From a virus, in the IMG/VR virus record IMGVR_UViG_3300046674_000204, positions 1-64,000 of that record: DNA of 64,000 bases, one strand, 5' to 3'. This document shows, in pieces, positions 7,265-16,444 of this stretch; within the stretch, counting starts at the first letter, position 1; the number at the start of each line of letters is the position of its first letter. The translations under genes and the position numbers were made by a program. The notes beneath the pieces were generated by a model. The model made no database searches. It saw only the letters and a program-made list of their open reading frames with translations, and was not told where the DNA came from.

Positions 7265-9201
7265 TACTGGACCAAGATGCTCGCCAGCTCAATTTTTTGC
7301 ACTGCCTGACCATCGAGATACCAGAACGAAATCGGCGGGCTCTGTCTGGCCTGACGGACCTGTGGGGTGGCATCCTTGACTTGCAGATACCAACCCTGGA
7401 GCTGAAGGACGTCGCTGATCTTGGTGCCGGCCGAGGAATTGACTTCCGCGACCTGCGCGTTGGAAAGCGTGACGCCGACGCGGATTGCTCCGAAATTCAG
7501 AGCCGCATTGATCGGATCGGCACAAGCCGCCTTGATCAGGGCATAACCAGCCGTGTTGTATGGAATGGAGTTCACGTTCACCAGAAGCTCCATCAATGCC
7601 AATTGCAGAGCATTGTTGAGCCAGATCTGGTTGACGTAGCTGTCCAGCCACTGGAACGAGCCAGACACGCTGCCGGTCTGGAATTCGAGGAACTGCTGGT
7701 TCGCCGTCGCATAGGCACCGTAGAAGTTATAGCCGTTGGCGATGAGGTTGTTGGCAACTGTCGCCGTGGTGACATCGGCCACCAAGCCATCCTGGCCACG
7801 GAAAGCGAAGGTGATCCGGCCATTCGTAGCGTCGAAGTCGATCGAGGCGGCTGTTCCGCAGACGAAAGCAGCCTTGTCGTTCGGACCCCATACCGCCGCA
7901 GTGCCGTTGAGATTGGCCGCATCGATGATGTTGCTGAAGCTCGAGGTGGCATCATTGCTTTCGGTCGGGGTGACGTCCTGATCCCAAGCCACGTAGCACC
8001 AGCGCTTGTTCTGATCATTGGTCCATTCGGCAAAGGCCTGTTTCTGGACGCTTCCTGATCCGTCATCCGGGTCAAAGATAGTCATGAACGTCGCCCAGTT
8101 CTGGGTGATCTGAGTGATGTCGGTCATGAAGGCGGCTGGAACGGATGCTGCCGCACCTTGAGACAGAATTGCGCCGGTTGCCTGGGTGAGGAAGATCAGG
8201 GCGGCGAGCGTACCGGTGGCGAAGGCAATGGTCGAAGACGATCCACGGACACCAGACGTGACGACGAACCCGCCGGAGACGGTGTCATAGCTGACGTCCA
8301 GACCCGAGCCGGTGGCGTTCAGAGTTCCGCTCGTGACGGTCTGGGTTGTCTGAACGAAATAGGTCCCGAGCAGGCCTGTGCCTGTTCCGAGGCCGGTAAT
8401 TATCGTGCCTGCCGCCGTGGTGCCACCAGAAAGGGTTTGCCCGACCGAGAGAGTACCAGAGGCAACAGCGGTGACGGTCAGTGTGCCATAGGAGGCAGTG
8501 ATGGTCTCACTGACGACGACCTGCGTCTTCGACACGGCATAGCTGCCAATGCCGCCCGTGGTCCCATCGATCTGGGAATCGATCTGTGTCCCGGCCGTGA
8601 CGCCAGTGCCAGCGATAATCGCACCCGGCACCAGCGTTCCAGACGATACGGCGGTGACATACATCACGTTGCCGGCGATGGAAGCCGTAACCGAGGCCGT
8701 TCCTGCGGCGATGGACCCGGTGAAGGTCGCCGCGGCCGGAAGGCTGGTATTCAGGCCGGTCTTGATCAGTGCGGCGGCAGCGGAATAGCTGGTGGCACTG
8801 GACAGATTGATACTTGCCGCGCTGAAGGTATAGCCATCGACCACGACCGAGAGCGACCCGCTCAAACCCTGTAGCTGAGGAATGGTCAGCCCGTTGACCG
8901 CGCCACCACGAAGGTAAGCCGCGACCGCCGCCGAGTTGTATTGCGCGAATAGGATCGTGCTCGGCTTCTGCGTCGAATTGTTGAAGCCGTCGAAATAGAC
9001 GTTCGCGATCTCAACTTCTGCGGCCGATGGGCCGAAGTAGTCAGAGACCGAGACGCCATCATTGGGGAACGAAAGCACCTGGCCGACAGGAACACGGGTG
9101 TTCTGGGTCAGGATCAATCCGTTCAGGACAAGCGCGCTTCCACCGGCACTGAGCACGTTCGGAATTACAGAAACAAGTTGTGAGGCTGGGATCGTGGTCA
9201 A
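7264..9201 (-). CDS. Tail sheath protein (DUF3383 type)
   Basis: Contractile sheath protein, 645 residues from a TTG at 9201. The start is set by a GAAAGGA ribosome binding site, a TTGA overlap with the upstream gene stop, and the family N-terminus [19 protein letters not shown] right after it; a longer reading to 9267 would only add sequence from the endonuclease gene. The C-terminal third, with WCYVAWDQD and [13 protein letters not shown], is typical of DUF3383 sheaths. An insert of about 125 residues (roughly residues 170-295) holds two copies of an Ig-like module that recurs in three other virion proteins here. Confidence 0.88.
   Translation of the reverse strand: MTTIPASQLVSVIPNVLSAGGSALVLNGLILTQNTRVPVGQVLSFPNDGVSVSDYFGPSAAEVEIANVYFDGFNNSTQKPSTILFAQYNSAAVAAYLRGGAVNGLTIPQLQGLSGSLSVVVDGYTFSAASINLSSATSYSAAAALIKTGLNTSLPAAATFTGSIAAGTASVTASIAGNVMYVTAVSSGTLVPGAIIAGTGVTAGTQIDSQIDGTTGGIGSYAVSKTQVVVSETITASYGTLTVTAVASGTLSVGQTLSGGTTAAGTIITGLGTGTGLLGTYFVQTTQTVTSGTLNATGSGLDVSYDTVSGGFVVTSGVRGSSSTIAFATGTLAALIFLTQATGAILSQGAAASVPAAFMTDITQITQNWATFMTIFDPDDGSGSVQKQAFAEWTNDQNKRWCYVAWDQDVTPTESNDATSSFSNIIDAANLNGTAAVWGPNDKAAFVCGTAASIDFDATNGRITFAFRGQDGLVADVTTATVANNLIANGYNFYGAYATANQQFLEFQTGSVSGSFQWLDSYVNQIWLNNALQLALMELLVNVNSIPYNTAGYALIKAACADPINAALNFGAIRVGVTLSNAQVAEVNSSAGTKISDVLQLQGWYLQVKDATPQVRQARQSPPISFWYLDGQAVQKIELASILVQ
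8317..8694 (-). repeat. Ig-like module, two tandem copies inside the sheath gene
   Basis: Encodes two units of the pattern V-TAV-SGTL-VGQ-x-x-x-G-x-x-GT-x-I-...-GTGTG-x-GTY-V. Same module as at 10377-10571, 10695-10889, 16535-16930 and 63403-63600. Confidence 0.8.
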
Positions 9202-10037
9202 GTTGATGATCCTTTCAGAAGAGAATCGTTCACGACGACGTAGGCCAAGTGGGCAGCCACGGGGCAATCGAAGACGCCGATGTTGATGTGTTTGCCAGAA
9301 AATTTGGTTCTGGCTCGAAACTTCCCTTGGTGTCTTACGACGCCTTTCAACCCCAACCTGTTGTTGGATTGGGGGTTGAGATTTACTCTGTGAGCTACGC
9401 TCTTCTTCTCAAGCGTTTCTGGACTATCAGTCATGCCGGTCTTGGATTTGTTCCCAAGAGACGCCACGCTCAGTTTCACGCGTGTTTGGTCGCTCGGGGA
9501 TATCCCGCGCTTTGAATTCCCAATGCTGATGCAATGAGCCTCGCTCAGCTTGACGCCGATCTTCTTGATGGAGATCTTTCCACGCGTTTCGTCTGAAACA
9601 GCATGCCCCATCCCACTAAGACTGATGTTTTGTTTATGCTCTTCTGAAAGGACTTTCCCAGAATGAGCCTTGCTCATCAAAATGAGAGATTCAGGCTTAT
9701 GCTTCTTCCCCTTAAGTGGCGGGGTGGATCCTTTTTGGCCTTCACGCCCGGCCATCCGAGCTACTTCGTATTGCCATGACGAAATCATCGCCTTGCGGTT
9801 CCCTATCATACAACCGAGAGCCTTGAGCATCTTCTTGCGATCGATGCCTTCAGTGCACTGCGTCAGTAGCCAATGAGCGAGGAAATGCTTGCGCAGCGTC
9901 AGCCGAACCAAGTTCGACTTCTCATTTGTTCCGCCCACAGAGCGGGGAATTCTGTGGTGCTTTTCTGTGACGCCAGACACGTCGTCTTTCGCCGTTACCC
10001 CCAGGTACCAGCGGTAATACTTGTTCTCGATAAACAT
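9198..10037 (-). CDS. HNH endonuclease with NUMOD3 and AP2-like domains
   Basis: A 279-residue homing-type endonuclease. Residues 25-60 form the HNH core ([12 protein letters not shown] then N-x-V-x-L and HFLAHW). The middle carries several NUMOD3-like DNA-binding repeats ([46 protein letters not shown]). The end (about 225-275) resembles an AP2 domain ([20 protein letters not shown]). It lies between the tail terminator and sheath genes, and its TGA overlaps the sheath TTG start. Likely a free-standing mobile gene rather than a virion part. Confidence 0.85.
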   Translation of the reverse strand: MFIENKYYRWYLGVTAKDDVSGVTEKHHRIPRSVGGTNEKSNLVRLTLRKHFLAHWLLTQCTEGIDRKKMLKALGCMIGNRKAMISSWQYEVARMAGREGQKGSTPPLKGKKHKPESLILMSKAHSGKVLSEEHKQNISLSGMGHAVSDETRGKISIKKIGVKLSEAHCISIGNSKRGISPSDQTRVKLSVASLGNKSKTGMTDSPETLEKKSVAHRVNLNPQSNNRLGLKGVVRHQGKFRARTKFSGKHINIGVFDCPVAAHLAYVVVNDSLLKGSST

Positions 10038-10043
10038 GAGGCC

Positions 10044-10976
10044 CTAGGCTGGATATTCAGCATCGACATCGATCACATCGACATCGAGTTCATCGGCGAA
10101 CTGCTGCGGAGCACGGATGACCTGGTTCGATTGCATCACTGCATCAACCACCCATCGGTTTTCGGTTTGGTTATTCTCGTTTTCGAACGGCAACTGCCGA
10201 GGATCACTCACATAAAGCGGCGTCACATCGAACCCGGATGCCTTGAAGGCTTGCACCGCGAAATCATCACGGAACAAGGTAGAGATAGTCTGCGCGTTCT
10301 CGGAGCTATTCGGGCCATGCACATCCAACTGGACCGTGACCCGAGTAGGCTGAAGGAATATCTGGCCACCAGACGCCATCTTGCGGGACGGCACGGTCTG
10401 AGACGGCGTAACAATGTATGTCCCTACCCCGCCGGTTCCGGAGCCAAGAGCAACCACTTTCGTAAGAGATGCGACCCCAATCCCGAAGACGATCTGCCCG
10501 ACGGCAAGCGTCCCCGATGCTACGGCGGAAACCGTCATGGCAGTTGCAGAGATGTCCGCGGTAAACGAGACGTCCTCGTAGGTATCCACGTTCGTTTCGA
10601 GACGTGTCTGCATGAACGGCGTCATAGTCACGAAATCGGGCACAGAAGGCTCAGGAACGCGATTGTCTTGGGCCTGAACACATTCCACGCCGGTATACAT
10701 CTTCGCGCCGGCGAGCGTCTGTGAGGCGCTGAGCGTATACGTTCCGACACCACCCGTCCCGGTCCCGAAGGCCGTAATCATCACGCCTGGAACAACACCT
10801 TCCCCTAGGACTGCGTCTCCGATTGACAGAGCCCCTTGAGTGATTGCTGAGACAGTCAGTGTCGTGCCGGCGATGGTCCCGGTGAACACGGCGTTGCCGC
10901 TCGGCAGAACAGCCAAGATGAACGATCTCAACGCAGTCAGGATATTCGACTGCGTCGGCGATGGGGAGAAATTCAC
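10044..10976 (-). CDS. Tail terminator / neck protein (LIC_12616-like) with two Ig-like inserts
   Basis: A 310-residue protein whose core matches the phage LIC_12616/neck terminator family: VQAQDNRVPEP, VTMTPFMQTRLETN, TRVTVQLDVHGPNS, FRDDFAVQAF, GFDVTPLYVSDPRQLPF. That core is interrupted twice, near residues 30-94 and 136-200, by the Ig-like module found in other virion proteins here, so the protein is longer than its relatives. It would cap the tube and join tail to head. It overlaps the upstream gene by an ATGA. Confidence 0.8.
   Translation of the reverse strand: MNFSPSPTQSNILTALRSFILAVLPSGNAVFTGTIAGTTLTVSAITQGALSIGDAVLGEGVVPGVMITAFGTGTGGVGTYTLSASQTLAGAKMYTGVECVQAQDNRVPEPSVPDFVTMTPFMQTRLETNVDTYEDVSFTADISATAMTVSAVASGTLAVGQIVFGIGVASLTKVVALGSGTGGVGTYIVTPSQTVPSRKMASGGQIFLQPTRVTVQLDVHGPNSSENAQTISTLFRDDFAVQAFKASGFDVTPLYVSDPRQLPFENENNQTENRWVVDAVMQSNQVIRAPQQFADELDVDVIDVDAEYPA
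10377..10571 (-). repeat. Ig-like module, second copy in tail terminator gene
   Basis: Encodes about 65 residues: [20 protein letters not shown], then VGQ, GSGTGGVGTYIV and QTVPS. One of seven copies in the window. Confidence 0.8.
10695..10889 (-). repeat. Ig-like module, first copy in tail terminator gene
   Basis: Encodes about 65 residues: VFTGTIAGTTLTVSAITQG, then SIGDAV, GTGTGGVGTYTLS and QTLAG. It interrupts the family core just after residue 29. Confidence 0.8.
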
Positions 10977-11254
10977 CCTGCGATCCTGTAGTAGGAGATA
11001 TTCAGAACGGGCGATCCAGTCTCGGCAATGAACTGTATTTTAGAGAGAGGGCCGGAGTATTGCAGCGGCTCCCCTGTATTGGAGAGATGCATGCCAATCG
11101 AAGCCGTCGGAGCCGTGCCGTCATCCCTCCAACGCACCGCTGCCGTATCGACTGCGATAACCGCGAAATTGGCGCCAACTGGAACCGTCAAAGCCGTTGC
11201 CCCCGATAGGATAATCTGCTGATAGCCGAGCGCTGCAAACTGTTGGGCGAACAT
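10973..11254 (-). CDS. Small beta-rich virion protein, unknown
   Basis: A 93-residue protein without recognised motif, predicted mostly beta from its alternating hydrophobic pattern (LTVPVGANFAVIAVD). It lies between the neck gene and a connector-region gene, overlapping the neck gene start by ATGA, so it probably is a minor head-neck or decoration component. Function not recognised. Confidence 0.75.
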   Translation of the reverse strand: MFAQQFAALGYQQIILSGATALTVPVGANFAVIAVDTAAVRWRDDGTAPTASIGMHLSNTGEPLQYSGPLSKIQFIAETGSPVLNISYYRIAG

Positions 11255-11266
11255 TGGTTTTCCTCG

Positions 11267-11644
11267 TTATGGATTTTGCAAGACGCAGGCACACTTCGAC
11301 CAATCGGGCCAAGTTTCGAGCACTTGGACCACGAGCCAATCACCGACATTCGGGCCATCGGCCAGAGTGACGATGTCGCCGCCCTTGGTTCTGGTTCTCA
11401 GCACGCCCTGGATATCGCCGTAGAAATAGATGCCTCGAGCCGCGCCGTTCAGGTTGAGGCCATCGACCTGATGCAGATCTTTGAAGGTCATCGCCTGGAC
11501 TTGAGCCATCCCAGTCACGGTGGCGTATGTCGGTGTGCGCGAGCCGTCTGGATTGGTGACGGAACCGGTGCTCACCTGCATCGTGCAAGGAACATGGGGG
11601 TTAACCGTTCCGATGGCTCCAGATACCACGGCATGAAGATTCAT
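11267..11644 (-). CDS. Head-tail connector region protein, unknown
   Basis: A 125-residue protein in the connector cluster. It has a TVNPHVPCTMQVSTG opening and a DGPNVGDWLVVQVLETWPDW stretch that resembles small minor capsid or head-closure proteins of Bcep781-like myoviruses. No catalytic motif or membrane segment. Its position between a head fibre-like gene and the neck genes suggests a stopper or adaptor role, which is inference. Confidence 0.7.
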   Translation of the reverse strand: MNLHAVVSGAIGTVNPHVPCTMQVSTGSVTNPDGSRTPTYATVTGMAQVQAMTFKDLHQVDGLNLNGAARGIYFYGDIQGVLRTRTKGGDIVTLADGPNVGDWLVVQVLETWPDWSKCACVLQNP

Positions 11645-11658
11645 CGGGTTTCCATCCT

Positions 11659-12216
11659 TTAGGGAGAGAGCACGCCCGCCGCCTGTAGCAGCGTAATAAG
11701 ATCAGCAACGGTCGCGGTCAAAGGATCGGCGGGTGCCCCCTGCTGAAGGACGCCGCCACGAAGGGATGCGGTTGGCGTCGCAAGGGTTACCGAGATCGAG
11801 GCGTTTGCAGCACCTGTGAACGCGGCACTGGTTCCGGTAGCCCCATCCGTCAGCGAGAAAGTCCGTCCCGTAGCAAGAGCCGTTGCCGTTGCTGCATTGC
11901 CGGTAATTGTCGTCTGCGCCGGGTGAACGTGGTCACCTCTTGCATATGTCGTGGCCACACCGGGTGCTGCAGTGCCAGCCACAACCGGGTTTGTAGAGGA
12001 TGCCGCAGGGATGGTAGTCGTGTCTGGAAGAGCGCTGACATCGGCTGCGTCAAGCACGACAACGCCGGTCTGCCCATTCACCGAGGCCACCGAACCAGCA
12101 CTGACACCGATGACCGCCTGCGCAGCGGCTTGCGACGATGCCTTGAGAAGACCGACGCCAATTTCAGAAATCGGAAGATCACCGGTCTGGGGCGAGAAAA
12201 TGACTGTGCCAGGCAT
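11659..12216 (-). CDS. Head fibre-like protein
   Basis: A 185-residue fibrous protein. It has an early VNGQTGVVVLDAADV collagen/fibre-type segment, the DHVHP motif common in phage fibres near residue 95, Ala/Thr-rich middle, and a C-terminal ASLRGGVLQQGAP...ADLITLLQ element that resembles the trimeric head fibre family (phi29 gp8.5-like). Encoded among head-neck genes, so it may decorate the capsid or neck rather than the tail. Confidence 0.65.
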   Translation of the reverse strand: MPGTVIFSPQTGDLPISEIGVGLLKASSQAAAQAVIGVSAGSVASVNGQTGVVVLDAADVSALPDTTTIPAASSTNPVVAGTAAPGVATTYARGDHVHPAQTTITGNAATATALATGRTFSLTDGATGTSAAFTGAANASISVTLATPTASLRGGVLQQGAPADPLTATVADLITLLQAAGVLSP

Positions 12217-12232
12217 GGGTTATCCCTTCATT

Positions 12233-12769
12233 CTAAGATTTGACTTCGTAGTCGATGCTGTTGAGCAGTGTCCCGGAGTCCACCAAGGGCTTTGTTGAAA
12301 CACCTTCAGTGCTCTCGCCAGACGCGACACGACGAGCTGCCTCGCCAACGGTCTTCCCTGACACCACAAGATCAGGGTCCTCAGCCCGCATCTTGCGGAG
12401 CATGAGCGTGACTTGGCTAAGCGGCGGGGCATAAGTATCGATTATGGACTGTTGAAGCTGTCCTTGAATGGCCGCTCCGGTCTGCCCAAGCGTCTTTGCT
12501 GCGTCATAGCCATTGGCAACCAAGAGATTGCCGACAGCTTCCGGCCATTCGGGGCTTTTCGCCTCGATCATCGTCCGAAAGAACGGCCTTGGTGGAATTC
12601 CGGCCTTCGGGGCTCCGAATTCCTGGATGGCGGCAATATTGGCGACGTTTTCGCCCGAAGGATAAGTGGCGTTCTCGAGGAACCCGACGTCCACCTCAGA
12701 GGCTTTCGAAACCTTCTGAGCAATCTCAGCCAGCGCCTTTGCGAGTTTGTCTCCACCAGTGATTTTCAA
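12233..12769 (-). CDS. Neck / tail completion protein, HK97 gp10-like
   Basis: A 178-residue protein with the pattern of the gp10/virion morphogenesis group: helical start, VGFLENATYPSG, AIQEFG, GIPPRPFFRTMI, and a C-terminal LVDSGTLLNSIDYEV. These proteins complete the neck at the head-tail junction. It overlaps the upstream GIY-YIG gene stop by ATGA. Confidence 0.78.
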   Translation of the reverse strand: MKITGGDKLAKALAEIAQKVSKASEVDVGFLENATYPSGENVANIAAIQEFGAPKAGIPPRPFFRTMIEAKSPEWPEAVGNLLVANGYDAAKTLGQTGAAIQGQLQQSIIDTYAPPLSQVTLMLRKMRAEDPDLVVSGKTVGEAARRVASGESTEGVSTKPLVDSGTLLNSIDYEVKS

Positions 12770-13545
12770 TATCTATCCAATCCATGATCAGCCCGATTTT
12801 TGGCTCTAGTTGCCTGCCGTCTGGCGATCTCTTCGGGAGATTTTGGCCCTTTTGCTTTGAAGATGTAATTCTTTTTAAAGGTGGCTATCTGCCGCTGCTT
12901 TTGCTCTTCAGGGATGGGCTGTCCTTTGCGTACTTCGCGTGCCTTTTCAAGGTTAGCCAGTATCTCTGGTGTCACCTCTTTGCTTTTAAGTGTGCGGGAT
13001 ATGCGGGCGCGATTTTCTGGGTCTTCCATGACCTTTTTGGTGGCCATTGCGACAGCTATACGGTTGGCCGGATCGGCCATGTATTTTTTCATTCTCTCAG
13101 ATTGAGCCAAACGTTGCTCTTCGGACTGTTTTCTACCTGTTAGGGCGTCAGATATCTTCCGGCATCGTTCTGGAGTAAACACACTTCCTGATGCACCTTC
13201 TCCGCCGTCAGTGAGATTGCAGAGCGTTCCCATCCCAAGGTCACGGCGGCCAAAAGCTGCTATCAAATTCTTTTCGTACTCGAATGCATCAGTTTCGATG
13301 TCGTACCATGCGACGATCTCAACAATTGGTTCTAGCTTCAATCCTCGTATCTTTGCGAGGATTCTGCCGAACAATGGATTGTGCGGGTGTTGCGTCCCAT
13401 GCTTGTGCTGGTCCGCTCTACGATGCTTTGCGGTTCCCTTCCCGACGTAGATCGGGCACCCCTTCTTTTTGGGTCTGGGATCACGGTAGACATAAACGTA
13501 AAACTTGCCTGCATCCGCAAAAAGCGGCAGGGTGTTATCAGCCAT
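12766..13545 (-). CDS. GIY-YIG homing endonuclease with NUMOD3-like tail
   Basis: A 259-residue protein from the ATG at 13545, chosen because GAGG lies 8 bases upstream; a longer reading from a TTG at 13641 has no such site. Residues 12-100 form a GIY-YIG nuclease (FYVYVYRDP, PIYVGKGTAKHR, E-K-N-L-I-A-A-FG, LCNLTDGGEG). The rest is Lys/Arg-rich with NUMOD3-like repeats (TGRKQSEEQRLAQSERMKKY). It is placed between head genes and looks like a free-standing homing gene. Confidence 0.85.
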   Translation of the reverse strand: MADNTLPLFADAGKFYVYVYRDPRPKKKGCPIYVGKGTAKHRRADQHKHGTQHPHNPLFGRILAKIRGLKLEPIVEIVAWYDIETDAFEYEKNLIAAFGRRDLGMGTLCNLTDGGEGASGSVFTPERCRKISDALTGRKQSEEQRLAQSERMKKYMADPANRIAVAMATKKVMEDPENRARISRTLKSKEVTPEILANLEKAREVRKGQPIPEEQKQRQIATFKKNYIFKAKGPKSPEEIARRQATRAKNRADHGLDRY

Positions 13546-13659
13546 TTCGAACCTCGTACGTTCGTTATCGGTTAGAGGCCACCTAGCGCTGAGAACGCTT
13601 AGTGGTCTCGTTTTTATAACATTTTCAACGAGGTAGCTCAATAACTTTCAGCGTGACCA

Positions 13660-14037
13660 TTAGGCGGCAGTGGTCGCCGTTTCTTCTACGGTCGGTTCGC
13701 CAGAGGCTTGATCTGTCGCCTCAGTTGTCTGAGCTTCGGCATCGGCAGATGAGGCTTCCGTCTGTGGCAGATCGTCTGCTGTTTCCTGCTCTGCATCTTC
13801 GACCGGTGCTGGGTCTCTGCCTTCGGTCTCTTCCGTCTTCACCTGATCGGCGGCGTCGGGGGCAGCCTCATCGTGCGCTTCCGGCTCGATATCCGTTGTG
13901 GCCGGCGGCTCATCAGATGCGGGCTCATCGCCAACAAGACCAGATAGAATCTTCTCGGCCCAAGCCTTGAAAACCATCAGTTCCGCATTATCGGCCAGAA
14001 GCCGGCGGATATGCTTCTCATGAGCGTCGATATCCAT
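13660..14037 (-). CDS. Acidic protein of the head-neck cluster, unknown
   Basis: A 125-residue protein: a short helical start (about 35 residues, ADNAELMVFKAWAEKILSG) followed by about 90 residues dominated by Glu, Asp, Ala, Thr and Pro, expected to be disordered. It overlaps the preceding gene by TGATG. Similar acidic tails occur in scaffold-like or accessory head proteins, but no function is recognised. Confidence 0.7.
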   Translation of the reverse strand: MDIDAHEKHIRRLLADNAELMVFKAWAEKILSGLVGDEPASDEPPATTDIEPEAHDEAAPDAADQVKTEETEGRDPAPVEDAEQETADDLPQTEASSADAEAQTTEATDQASGEPTVEETATTAA

Positions 14038-14234
14038 CAGTTGGCTTCCTTTTCGGACGAGGCTGCCTCAGCAGCGCTTTTCTTGGGTGAGGTAGCGGAT
14101 ACAGCGGCAGAGGCGGCCTGCTCATCCACGGCGCTCTGTGCCTCAATGAGGTAAAGGCGATCTTCGATGCGCTTCAGACGATCTTCAGTTTCCGCCTTAT
14201 GATCGCGGAATTCTTTGGCATAAGCTTTGTCCAT
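14037..14234 (-). CDS. Small coiled-coil protein, unknown
   Basis: A 65-residue protein from the ATG at 14234, which has AGGAGG seven bases upstream. The first half is a charged coiled coil (RDHKAETEDRLKRIEDRLYL), the second half Ala/Ser-rich and likely flexible. It is translationally coupled to the acidic protein downstream. No family recognised. Confidence 0.75.
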   Translation of the reverse strand: MDKAYAKEFRDHKAETEDRLKRIEDRLYLIEAQSAVDEQAASAAVSATSPKKSAAEAASSEKEAN

Positions 14235-14244
14235 GATAATCCTC

Positions 14245-14688
14245 CTACTGGTTGACCCATGGATTGAAGTTGCGGCGCGGCCCCGGGATGTAGCGCATCG
14301 TGCGATATGGCGCAGTCGCAGCCCAAAACATCGCCCCGAATTCGGTTTGCAAAAACCATGCGTTGTTCGGTGTGCTCGGGAAATCCGCAGAGACAGACAC
14401 GCTGCCTTCGGTGGCATCACTGATGCGGCCGACCAGTTGCGCACCGCCAGAGCCATCAATGCCTGTACCCTTTGGCCCGAACATCAACTGGGCGACATGC
14501 GCCACCATCAGGTTCAGAAGAACTGTTTGGGTGGCGGCAGTACTCACCGGGCCGCCACCGTCGTTGCGGCAATAGATTTCAGCGATCGGCAGAATAAGGC
14601 CGGTCACCTGTGTCTGATTAAGACCGGGAGTAAACTGTGGGAATGTCGCGGCCCAGTTCGCATAGTCGAAAGTAACCTGCACACCCAC
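14245..14688 (-). CDS. Head-tail adaptor, DUF4054 family
   Basis: A 147-residue protein from a GTG at 14688 preceded by GAGGAGA. It shows the DUF4054 pattern: FDYANWAATFPQF at the start, a helical middle with LPIAEIYCRND and LLNLMVAHVAQL, and a C-terminal WFLQTEFGAMFW...YRTMRYIPGP. These proteins form the ring below the portal. Longer readings to 14799 lack the family signature and overlap the upstream gene. Confidence 0.82.
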   Translation of the reverse strand: MGVQVTFDYANWAATFPQFTPGLNQTQVTGLILPIAEIYCRNDGGGPVSTAATQTVLLNLMVAHVAQLMFGPKGTGIDGSGGAQLVGRISDATEGSVSVSADFPSTPNNAWFLQTEFGAMFWAATAPYRTMRYIPGPRRNFNPWVNQ

Positions 14689-14704
14689 AGTCGTCTCTCC
14701 TCGA

Positions 14705-15133
14705 TTAGGCCGCTTCCTGCTTGTTCGCGGTCTGAATGCCGCGCGGCAGGTTATTCGGATCGACCGGCTCCAGGCCGCTGCGTGTCGATTTGAACTCATT
14801 CGTCATGCTACGGACGGTGTCCTGCTTTTCGCTGGCGAAGATGAGTTTGTTTCTGACGGCGTCATGATCCTTGTTCTGCGAGAGCCATGCGTCGAAGAAT
14901 TCCTTGTCGACACTATGGGTGATGGCATAGCTCGATCCACGAGCCGCCATCGGCTGATCAGGGCGCTGCTTTTCCAGATAGCCTCGAATAGTCACGGCCT
15001 GGCCACGAGGTTGGGCCTTCTTCACGGCCCGGATTTCGCCCATAGCGTTGCTTTCGACGCTGTCGATCGTATCGAACACGCGCAGTTCAAGGCCATGCGG
15101 GAGTTTGCAGGCCACGGAAACTGTAGCAGTCAT
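14705..15133 (-). CDS. Conserved structural-region protein, unknown
   Basis: A 142-residue protein from the ATG at 15133 (GGAG eight bases upstream) rather than a weaker upstream start. It lies directly after the major capsid gene. The sequence (KLPHGLELRVFDTIDSV, FFDAWLSQNKDHDAVRNKLI) resembles small proteins that follow DUF2184 capsid genes in related myoviruses, of unknown role. Confidence 0.72.
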   Translation of the reverse strand: MTATVSVACKLPHGLELRVFDTIDSVESNAMGEIRAVKKAQPRGQAVTIRGYLEKQRPDQPMAARGSSYAITHSVDKEFFDAWLSQNKDHDAVRNKLIFASEKQDTVRSMTNEFKSTRSGLEPVDPNNLPRGIQTANKQEAA

Positions 15134-15220
15134 GGTAGGCTCCATTGTTGAGATTGAGAACGTCGGCGTCACGAGATGAGCAGGTATCGCGGGAGGAGGT
15201 ACGAGCCGCGCATCCGTCTA

Positions 15221-15236
15221 GGCACTCGTCAGTGCC
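15221..15236. other. Hairpin after the capsid gene
   Basis: Perfect inverted repeat ggcact-cgtc-agtgcc in the gap downstream of the capsid gene. There is no T run on the minus strand, so it is not a clear terminator; it could protect capsid mRNA ends or weaken read-through. Confidence 0.4.
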
Positions 15237-15257
15237 CGCCGACTTATCGGTTGACGT

Positions 15258-16370
15258 TTAGACGCCGAGCATCTGGCTGAGGCCAGCCGGCTGGCGGATG
15301 ATGGCGCCCCACGAACCAGCAGTCATTTTCTTCTTCCACGAAGACATGGCGCGGATAATCGGGTGGCTGCGCAGCTTTTCATTGAACGCACAGTAGCCGA
15401 CGTCCTGGCCATCGACGTCATCGAGGATGAGCTGGACCAGATTGCCACCGGCGATACCTGCGGGGTTGGTTGCGCTCTGCGCACCGTACTGCACGGCGGA
15501 GATGACACGAAGGTTCGGGAAGTTCTCCTTGAGGAGCGCCTTCACGTTGACGCCGAACGAATTGGTCGCGGTCATAGCCACCAGAGATTCCGGGGACATG
15601 GCGAGCGTCATCTTGGCATCGGCGTCGATCTGGTTCGGGGTCTGGCTGACACCAGAGGTCTGAGCAACGACCTTGATCCAGAGGGCCTGGATGTCGGCGA
15701 AGATCTCATTGGCAGTGGCGACGATCTGGCCATTGTTGGTCCATTTCACGCCGCCATATGCCTTGGTCGACGGGCTGAGAGGAGCCGACAGGTTGGGGTC
15801 GTTCAGGAGGCCGTAGTTCTGCAGGCCTTGAATGCCGAGGAAGTAGGTCTGGTTCAGGAAGCGAGCCAGGACCGTAGTGCCGGCGGTATCGACTTCGCCG
15901 ACCCAATTGACGCGGCCAAGACCAGCACGTTCGATTTCCAGCTCACCGTATTCGGAGATGGTCTGGAAAAGGTAGGACTGACGCTGCGGCCAGTTCATGT
16001 TGGCGCCGGAGCGACCGTTTTCGTTGTAGTCGCCATAGGACGAAACTTCGCCCGTGGCTTCAACAACCGGGAACATCGCGGTCTGATCGATCCATGTGCC
16101 CTTGCGAGTTTCGCCGAAGATCTTGGCGGCGCGGGTCGGGGCGAACACGACGCGATAGACGTCGGGATCGATAAGGGTCGTCAGAAAAGCCGGGATACCC
16201 GAGTTTGGCGCGGTGGAGAGCGCTGGCTGAGCATCCATTGCCATGAAGTTCACCTTCACGTCAGACCATGTGTAGGCCTGAGTATCGGGAAGATAAACGC
16301 CGGCCGCTTCGAACATCGGACGATGTGCATTCCAGGCAGCGGCAGCCTGATGGTAGTCATGAAATTCCAT
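15258..16370 (-). CDS. Major capsid protein (DUF2184 family)
   Basis: A 370-residue HK97-fold capsid protein of the DUF2184 group. Marks include the N-terminal FLTTLIDPDVYRVVFAPTRA, RQSYLFQTISEYGELEIERAG, a domain-A segment with GVNVKALLKENFPNLRV, and the end SWKKKMTAGSWGAIIRQP. The start ATG has GGAG eight bases upstream. It follows the cement protein gene and precedes adaptor genes, the usual order in Bcep781-like and Pam3-like phages. Confidence 0.9.
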   Translation of the reverse strand: MEFHDYHQAAAAWNAHRPMFEAAGVYLPDTQAYTWSDVKVNFMAMDAQPALSTAPNSGIPAFLTTLIDPDVYRVVFAPTRAAKIFGETRKGTWIDQTAMFPVVEATGEVSSYGDYNENGRSGANMNWPQRQSYLFQTISEYGELEIERAGLGRVNWVGEVDTAGTTVLARFLNQTYFLGIQGLQNYGLLNDPNLSAPLSPSTKAYGGVKWTNNGQIVATANEIFADIQALWIKVVAQTSGVSQTPNQIDADAKMTLAMSPESLVAMTATNSFGVNVKALLKENFPNLRVISAVQYGAQSATNPAGIAGGNLVQLILDDVDGQDVGYCAFNEKLRSHPIIRAMSSWKKKMTAGSWGAIIRQPAGLSQMLGV

Positions 16371-16391
16371 TGTTGCATCTCCTCAGGGAGC

Positions 16392-16415
16392 CGCCGGCGC
16401 GGAATGCGGCCGGCG
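16392..16415. other. GC-rich hairpin between cement and capsid genes
   Basis: Inverted repeat cgccggc - 10-base loop - gccggcg in the 74-base gap upstream of the capsid start. No T run follows on the minus strand. May act in mRNA stability or processing to raise capsid expression. Confidence 0.35.
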
Positions 16416-16444
16416 ATTGGGTTTGGGAATGACGAGGGCTGGGA

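Noticed and set aside
15221-15236. Terminator after the capsid gene
   Set aside because: The hairpin is perfect but lacks a T run, so it is listed only as a hairpin.
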